From Phycicoccus duodecadis (GTDB taxonomy: Bacteria; Actinomycetota; Actinomycetes; Actinomycetales; Dermatophilaceae), in assembly GCF_002846495.1 (NCBI RefSeq), contig NZ_PJNE01000001.1:1984001-2048000 (forward strand): a stretch of DNA of 64,000 nt, given 5' to 3'. Positions within the stretch are counted from its first letter, which is position 1. Each line of letters begins with the position of its first letter. The translations under genes were made by a program, and so were the position numbers. This document shows, one piece after another, positions 57,849 through 64,000 of the stretch. The notes beneath the pieces are model-generated. The model saw nothing but the letters and a program-made list of their open reading frames with translations, did not search any database and was not told the DNA's origin.

Positions 57849-57940
57849 GGCCCCAGGGTCTCACGGCGGCCGAGCCCCCCGTCGGCGCCGGCGTGGTTCC
57901 GGGCGTTGACGCCGGCCGGGCCGGGGCGGACCATGCAGGG

Positions 57941-58786
57941 ATGGCGACGCTCCTCGGCCGGCACCTCATGGGCCTCGTGGACACCCTGCGGATCGAGCCC
58001 ACGGCTCGGCGGGTCCGGGCGGCGCTGGACGGCCACCCGGTCCTCGACACGACCGACGCCTTCCTGGTCTGGGAGCCGCGCCGGGTCGTGCCGATGTACG
58101 CCGTCCCGCCGGCCGACATCGCCGCCGAGCTGGTCCCCACGACACCCGTCGACCCGCCCCCGTCCCTGCCGCCCGTGCTCGGACCGGTGAACTTCGCCTG
58201 GCACACCACCCCCGGGCAGGACCACGACCTCCTGGTCGCCGGCCGGACGCTCCCCCGGGTCGCGTTCACGCCCGCCGACCCCGACCTCGGCGGCCGGGTC
58301 GTGCTCGAGTGGGCGCCCTTCGCCTGGGTGGAGGAGGCCCAGCCCGTCACCGGTCATCCGCACGACCCGTTCAAGCGCATCGACGTGCTGCCCAGCGAGC
58401 GCCACGTCGTCGTCCGCCTCGGCGGGGTCACCCTGGCCGACACCCGCCGGGCGGTCGCCGTCCACGAGACCCACCTCCCGGTGCGGTGGTACGTCCCCCA
58501 CGACGACGTCGTCACCGAGCTGCTGGTCGGCAGTCCCTCGACCTCGACGTGCGCCTACAAGGGGCACGCCATCTACGTGTCGCTGGCGCCGGGCTCCGTG
58601 CCGGGCGTCGCCGAGGGCGAGGGGGTCGACCTCGCGTGGACCTACACCCACCCCCTGGCAGAGGTGTCGGCCATCCGCGGGATGGTCTGCTTCTACGCCG
58701 AGCGGACCGACCTCGAGCTCGACGGGCTCGCCGTCCCCCGGCCGGTCACGCCCTGGTCGTCACCGGCCGACCAGGAGCGCTTCTGA
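57941..58786 (+). CDS. DUF427 domain protein (two repeats)
   Basis: 281 aa. Two related beta-rich repeats: one around residues 18-110 (RVRAALDGHPVLDTTDAFLV, VPMYAVPPADI) and one around 155-265 (VVVRLGGVTLADTRRAVAVH, VRWYVPHDDVV, STCAYKGHAIYVSL, MVCFYAERTDLELDG). The second holds the full DUF427 pattern with CxYKG. DUF427 proteins are common in actinobacteria and fungi, function unknown. ATG 57941 follows GCAGGG. Convergent with hppD, 9 nt apart. Confidence 0.88.
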   Translation: MATLLGRHLMGLVDTLRIEPTARRVRAALDGHPVLDTTDAFLVWEPRRVVPMYAVPPADIAAELVPTTPVDPPPSLPPVLGPVNFAWHTTPGQDHDLLVAGRTLPRVAFTPADPDLGGRVVLEWAPFAWVEEAQPVTGHPHDPFKRIDVLPSERHVVVRLGGVTLADTRRAVAVHETHLPVRWYVPHDDVVTELLVGSPSTSTCAYKGHAIYVSLAPGSVPGVAEGEGVDLAWTYTHPLAEVSAIRGMVCFYAERTDLELDGLAVPRPVTPWSSPADQERF

Positions 58787-58795
58787 GCGGGGGGC

Positions 58796-60085
<1,290 letters not shown>

Positions 60086-60138
60086 TCACGCTGCGCACGG
60101 TGTTGCCTGCGAGGGCATCCGCACCGGACAATGTGCTC

Positions 60139-60630
60139 ATGGCACGACACGACGGAGTGGACGACCTCGACGCCCGGATCATCCGGCTGTACACCGACGA
60201 CCCGCACATCGGGGTGCTCGGCGCCTCGCGCACCCTGGGGGTGGCGCGGGGCACGGTGCAGGCCCGCCTCGACCGGCTCCAGACGCGCGGGGTCATCCGC
60301 TCGTTCGCGCCGCAGGTCGACGCCCAGGCCCTCGGCTACCCGGTCACGGCGTTCTGCACCCTCGAGATCAGCCAGCGCCAGGGCCACGGGCCGGTGGTGG
60401 CGCACCTGTCGGCCATCCCCGAGGTCCTCGAGATCCACTCCATCACCGGGGTCGGCGACCTCGTCGTGCGGGTGGCGGCCCGCGACAACGCCGACCTCGG
60501 CCGGGTGATCGACGAGATCATCGACGACACCCACGTGCTGCGCGCCAACACCGCGATCTGCCTGGTCACCCACCTCGAGTACCGCACCGGCCCCCTGGTC
60601 GACGCCGCCGCGGCCGCCACCGCCGACTGA
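60139..60630 (+). CDS. AsnC/Lrp family transcriptional regulator
   Basis: 163 aa. HTH LDARIIRLYTDDPHIGVLGA then SRTLGVARGTVQARLDRLQT and RGVIRSFAPQVD; then a RAM domain (FCTLEISQRQGHGPVVAHLS, ITGVGDLVVRVAARDNADLG). Divergent from hppD, so probably its regulator with tyrosine or phenylpyruvates as effector (inference from neighbourhood). GACAAT lies 6 nt before the ATG. A divergent pair of leaderless-type promoters would share the 107-nt gap. Confidence 0.92.
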   Translation: MARHDGVDDLDARIIRLYTDDPHIGVLGASRTLGVARGTVQARLDRLQTRGVIRSFAPQVDAQALGYPVTAFCTLEISQRQGHGPVVAHLSAIPEVLEIHSITGVGDLVVRVAARDNADLGRVIDEIIDDTHVLRANTAICLVTHLEYRTGPLVDAAAAATAD

Positions 60631-60664
60631 CCGCCGCCCCCGTCCCACGTTCTCGCCCCACGCG

Positions 60665-60724
60665 GGAACCTTCAGCAAGGCACCGGAACCGTAGGGGTGC
60701 TTCCCTGAAGGTTCCGGTGCCTTG
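60665..60724. terminator. Three-arm inverted repeat between convergent genes
   Basis: GGAACCTTCAG (60665-60675) pairs with CTGAAGGTTCC (60705-60715). CAAGGCACCGGAACC (60676-60690) pairs perfectly over 15 bp with 60710-60724. The two hairpins share GGTTCC and cannot form together. Placed between the regulator and the 5'-nucleotidase gene, which converge, so most likely a bidirectional terminator. Confidence 0.7.
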
Positions 60725-60745
60725 GCGTGGTGCGGCAGCTGCGGC

Positions 60746-62581
60746 TCAGGCCTGGACGACCACCGTGGTGCCCGCCGCGGTCAGCTTCCAGTCGAGCGAG
60801 AAGAACGTCGGCGGGTCGATGACCTGGTGGGCGGTGACCCAGTCGATCAGCAGCTGGCGGATCTCGACCTGCCGGTTGTAGACCACCGGCGCGGTCTTGA
60901 CGTGCGGGAAGCCACCCCCGCCGCTCTGGCGGTAGTTGTTGATGGCGACGACGAACTGCTGGGCCGGGTCGATGGCCGCCCCGGCGTACTGCAGGTCCGT
61001 GATGCGCGACCCCGGCGCCTTCGTGATGTCGATGTCGTAGGTGAGCCGCGCGTCGAGCCCGCCCATGATGTCGTAGTTGTAGTCGGGCGTGCCGTTCGGC
61101 GCGTTCGGGGTCACGGCACGGGTCACCTGGTCAGGGGTGAACGGCCCCGCGTTCGTGACCTGCTTGAAGTACGTCGCCGAGGTCTCGAGGTAGTCCTTGA
61201 CCTGCGCCCCGGTGAGGGTGACGGCCAGCAGGGTGTTGTCGTAGATGTACAGGCCCGCGACGTCACGCACCGTCACCTGGCCCTGGGGGATCTTGGCCTC
61301 CGCGTTGAACGGCGCCGCGATCGAGAGCACCGGCAGCCCGGCCTGCGGGGTGCCGGCGAGGGCGTCCTTGACGGCCTGGGCCTGGACCAGGTTGATGAAG
61401 TCCATCGCCGCGGTGTCCTGGTAGCGGGAGGTCGCGGCCGACATCGCCTCGGTGCAGGTGCCGACGACGCCGTTGACGTACGCGAGGACCTTCTCGTGGG
61501 CGGGCCGCACCAGGGCCGCGATCTCGGCGTCCTCGGGCACGGTGTTGGCGTTGAGCAGCGTGGCCTGCGAGTGCTTGACCCGCCAGCCGCGACCGTCGCG
61601 CACGAGGTCGAGATCCATGACGGTGACCCGCATGCCCCAGTAGAGCGGCTCGCTGAGCAGCACCGGCCGGCCGGTGACCTTGTTCGTGACGATCTTCTGC
61701 GGGATCTCCACGTGGGCGTGCCCGACGAGGATCGCGTCGATGTCGGCGACCTCCTCGGCCAGCTGGGTGCTGGCGTTCTCGGGGAACGGCAGCGCGTCGC
61801 CGTAGCTCGACGAGGGCGTGGCACCCGAGTGGCACGAGACCACGACCACGTCGGCGCCGGCCGCCTTCATCCGCGGCACCATGACCTTCGCCTGCTCGAC
61901 GATGCCCGGGAAGCGCACCTTCCCCTCCACGTTCGCGGCGTCCCAGATGGCCACCCCCGGCGTCACCAGGCCGAGGATGCCGACGGTGACCGTGCCACTG
62001 GGGAGGCCGATGCGCTTCAGGACGTACGGGGTGAAGACCGGCTCACCGGTGGTCCAGTCGACCGAGTTGGCCGACAGCAGCGGGTGCTCGCACTGGTCCT
62101 CGAAGGCCCGCAGCGTGTCGAGGCCGTAGTTGTACTCGTGGTTGCCCAGCGCCGCGGCGTCGTAGCCGAGCGCGTTCATGGCGGTGGCCATCGGGTGGGT
62201 GGCGCCCTGCGTGATCGGCTCGACCTTGGCGTAGTAGTACGCGAGGGGTGTGCCCTGGATGGTGTCGCCGGCGTCGAGGGTGATGCAGGTGTCGGCGCCG
62301 CGCTCGGCGCGCACGGCCTTGACCAGCGTCGCCGCCTTGGCGACACCGATCTGGTTGCCCTTGGCGTCGCTGTAGGCGGCGTTGTTGAAGTAGTTCCAGT
62401 TGTAGACGTTGCCGTGCAGGTCGGTGGTGCCGAGCACGGTCACGCGGAACGGCCGCTCGGGCCCGCGGCGCCCGGAGGTAGCGGCCTGGGCCGAGGGGGC
62501 GGAGACGATCGCGGCCCCGCCGACCATGGCCATGGTGAGGAGCTGGCGGCGGGAGGCGCTGGAGAGAGTGGATTCAGTCAC
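60746..62581 (-). CDS. Exported bifunctional metallophosphatase/5'-nucleotidase (UshA/CpdB family)
   Basis: 611 aa. The N-terminus ASRRQLLTMAMVGGAAIVSA followed by PSAQA is a twin-arginine signal peptide. The metallophosphatase core has GTTDLHGNVYNW, LDAGDTIQGTPLAYYY, LGNHEYNYGLDTL, VSCHSGATP and VGHAHVEIPQ. The C-terminal nucleotidase domain has SIAAPFNAEAKIPQGQVTVR, YIYDNTLLAVTLTG and NNYRQSGGGGFPH. It hydrolyses extracellular 2',3'-cyclic nucleotides or nucleoside monophosphates to yield nucleoside and phosphate. GTG start. Complete. Confidence 0.94.
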   Translation of the reverse strand: MTESTLSSASRRQLLTMAMVGGAAIVSAPSAQAATSGRRGPERPFRVTVLGTTDLHGNVYNWNYFNNAAYSDAKGNQIGVAKAATLVKAVRAERGADTCITLDAGDTIQGTPLAYYYAKVEPITQGATHPMATAMNALGYDAAALGNHEYNYGLDTLRAFEDQCEHPLLSANSVDWTTGEPVFTPYVLKRIGLPSGTVTVGILGLVTPGVAIWDAANVEGKVRFPGIVEQAKVMVPRMKAAGADVVVVSCHSGATPSSSYGDALPFPENASTQLAEEVADIDAILVGHAHVEIPQKIVTNKVTGRPVLLSEPLYWGMRVTVMDLDLVRDGRGWRVKHSQATLLNANTVPEDAEIAALVRPAHEKVLAYVNGVVGTCTEAMSAATSRYQDTAAMDFINLVQAQAVKDALAGTPQAGLPVLSIAAPFNAEAKIPQGQVTVRDVAGLYIYDNTLLAVTLTGAQVKDYLETSATYFKQVTNAGPFTPDQVTRAVTPNAPNGTPDYNYDIMGGLDARLTYDIDITKAPGSRITDLQYAGAAIDPAQQFVVAINNYRQSGGGGFPHVKTAPVVYNRQVEIRQLLIDWVTAHQVIDPPTFFSLDWKLTAAGTTVVVQA

Positions 62582-62660
62582 GGGTGGGGACCCTAGCCCG
62601 GCCCGGACGCCCGTGGGTGTCCGCGTGACGGCGGGATGGTGTCCGTCGGGTGTCGCCCCG

Positions 62661-64000
62661 TCAGCGGCGGCCGACGAACCACCGGCGGATGCGTTCGATC
62701 CGCTCGGTCACCTGCTCGCCGGTGGCCGAGGCGAGCTCGGGACCCCCGCACGCCCGCCGCAGGTCCAGGTGGATGGTCGCGTGGGCGGTGCCGGTCTTGC
62801 TCGAGTACGCCGCCACGAGCTTGTTGAGCTCCTTGCGCTGCGAGGCCAGCGCGCGGTGGGCGGCGACCGGGCTGGGCCCGGCGACCGGCTCGGGGCGGGT
62901 GCGCCCGCCGCGGGCCTGCTTGGTCTGGCGCTCGTTGAGCAGGTGGGCCACCTGGTCGGGCTCGAGCAGGCCGGGGAGCCCGAGGTAGTCCTGCTCCTCC
63001 TCCGAGCCGGCTTCGGCGTGCAGCCCGTACTGCTTGGCGTCGAAGAGCACGTGGTCGAAGTGCGCGTCGGACTCGAGCGCCTCGAAGCGCGACTCGTCCT
63101 CGAGCCCGAGGGTGCGCTCGGTGCGGTTGGCGGCCGCGAGCATCCCCTCCTCCTCGGCCCAGATGGAGGCCTCGGACTCGGCGTCGGTGCGCCGGTCGAG
63201 GGCGTGGTCGCGCTCCTCCTCCATCGAGGCCGCGAGCTGCAGGATGAGCGGCACCGACGGCAGGAACACCGAGGCCGTCTCGCCCCGGCGCCGGGCCCGC
63301 ACGAAGCGGCCGACGGCCTGGGCGAAGAACAGCGGCGTCGAGGTCGACGTGGCGTAGACGCCGACGGCCAGCCGCGGCACGTCGACGCCCTCGCTGACCA
63401 TCCGCACGGCCACCATCCAGCGCGAGTCGTCGGCGGCGAAGCGCTCGATGCCCGCGCTGGCGCCCGCGTCGTCCGAGAGCACCACGGTGGCCGGCTGCCC
63501 GGTGATGGCCAGGAGGATCTTGGCGTAGGCGCGGGCGGCGGTGCGGTTGGAGGCGATGACCAGGCCCCCGGCGTCCGGCACGTGGCGGCGGACCTCCGAG
63601 AGGCGCTTGTCGGCGGCCGCGAGCACCGAGGGGACCCACTCGCCCTTGGGGTCGAGCGCGGTGCGCCAGGCGTGCGCGGTCTGGTCGCGGGTCAGCGGCT
63701 CACCGAGGCGGGCCGCGATCTCGTCGCCGGCCTTCGTGCGCCAGCGCATCGCCCCGCCGTAGGCCAGGAACAGCACCGGCCGCACGACGCCGTCGCGCAG
63801 GGCGGCGGCGTACCCGTAGGTGTAGTCGGACGCCGAGCGCAGGACGCCCGCCTGGTCCATCTCGTAGCGCACGAACGGGATGGGGTTGGTGTCGGAGCGG
63901 AAGGGAGTGCCGGTGAGCGAGAGCCGGCGGGTGGCGGGGGTGAACGCGTCGCGGATGCCGTCACCCCACGAGCGGGCGTCGCCGCCGTGGTGGATCTCGT
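62661..64000 (-). CDS. DEAD/DEAH box helicase (C-terminal part, runs off right edge)
   Basis: 446 codons in the window, start missing. The edge begins in the motif II region (EIHH after a split Asp codon) with the Gly-Gly that follows. Then come TRRLSLTGTPFRSD (motif III), GGLVIASNRTAARAYAKILL (motif IV), VAVRMVSEGVDVPRLAVGVY (motif V) and FFAQAVGRFVRARR (motif VI). The last 200 residues are a charged helical extension typical of the actinobacterial SF2 helicases of the SSL2/XPB-like type. Nucleic-acid unwinding role; specific pathway unknown. Confidence 0.9.
   Translation of the reverse strand, partial: EIHHGGDARSWGDGIRDAFTPATRRLSLTGTPFRSDTNPIPFVRYEMDQAGVLRSASDYTYGYAAALRDGVVRPVLFLAYGGAMRWRTKAGDEIAARLGEPLTRDQTAHAWRTALDPKGEWVPSVLAAADKRLSEVRRHVPDAGGLVIASNRTAARAYAKILLAITGQPATVVLSDDAGASAGIERFAADDSRWMVAVRMVSEGVDVPRLAVGVYATSTSTPLFFAQAVGRFVRARRRGETASVFLPSVPLILQLAASMEEERDHALDRRTDAESEASIWAEEEGMLAAANRTERTLGLEDESRFEALESDAHFDHVLFDAKQYGLHAEAGSEEEQDYLGLPGLLEPDQVAHLLNERQTKQARGGRTRPEPVAGPSPVAAHRALASQRKELNKLVAAYSSKTGTAHATIHLDLRRACGGPELASATGEQVTERIERIRRWFVGRR

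Overview
The window is chromosomal DNA of a very GC-rich actinobacterium, most likely a Micrococcales member of the Intrasporangiaceae/Dermatophilaceae type. The reasons are strong G/C third-position bias, many GTG starts, 4-nt stop/start overlaps, frequent TANNNT boxes 6-7 nt before start codons (leaderless-type promoters), the actinobacterial bioB-bsaP pair, and the block clpS-DUF2017 ... murI-MBL-rph-rdgB. Four tRNA genes are present: Arg-TCT, His-GTG, Lys-CTT and Leu-TAG. No rRNA, CRISPR array, integrase or transposase was seen.

Layout. 1-2.5 kb: biotin genes (partial bioA, bsaP, bioB) with an NADPH-dependent FMN reductase between bsaP and bioA. 2.6-5.3 kb: an AIM24 protein, a proline-rich protein, and an M56 peptidase/BlaI regulator pair. 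5.3-9.16 kb: cydC, cydD and the 3' part of cydB. At about 9,160 the cydB remnant meets, head to head, the 3' part of an O-antigen-ligase-like gene. Both genes lack their 5' parts and cydA is absent, so this is a deletion or inversion breakpoint or an assembly chimera. 9.2-13.4 kb: the rest of a polysaccharide cluster. 13.4-20.3 kb: ettA, an SSB paralogue, two dynamin-like GTPases, a 2'-5' RNA ligase-like protein and a FucU/RbsD mutarotase.

20.44-22.86 kb is an accessory islet of lower GC directly behind tRNA-Arg. It holds an orphan addiction-module antidote, a BrnT-like/HTH pair, MazEF and a WapI-like immunity protein. Three copies of one palindrome, GTCAAC-N4/5-GTTGAC, each containing a TANNNT box, lie in front of the first two modules. 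22.9-33.6 kb is mostly housekeeping: an M20 amidohydrolase, a PrsW protease, orn, tRNAs, a CopC-like protein, bcp, rdgB, rph, an MBL-ASCH fusion and murI.

33.7-50.4 kb is an exopolysaccharide/capsule island: Wzx flippase, several glycosyltransferases, a CMP-nonulosonate-type synthetase, a four-domain CBS-NeuB-SAF-TIM-barrel protein, an initiating sugar transferase, a Wzc-like tyrosine kinase, a nucleotidyltransferase and PqqD. It sits between murI and VanZ-DUF2017-clpS, genes that are close together in other actinobacteria. No complete Wzy polymerase is in the window; the only candidate is the truncated one at 9.16 kb.

51.4-60.6 kb: clpS, then tyrosine catabolism through homogentisate (hmgA, fahA, hppD and an AsnC/Lrp regulator) mixed with a DinB-type polymerase, an RDD/DUF2510 membrane protein, a DUF427 protein and an unrecognised 284-aa gene placed before fahA. 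60.6-64 kb: an unusual three-arm inverted repeat, a Tat-exported 5'-nucleotidase family enzyme, and a partial DEAD/DEAH helicase that runs off the right edge.
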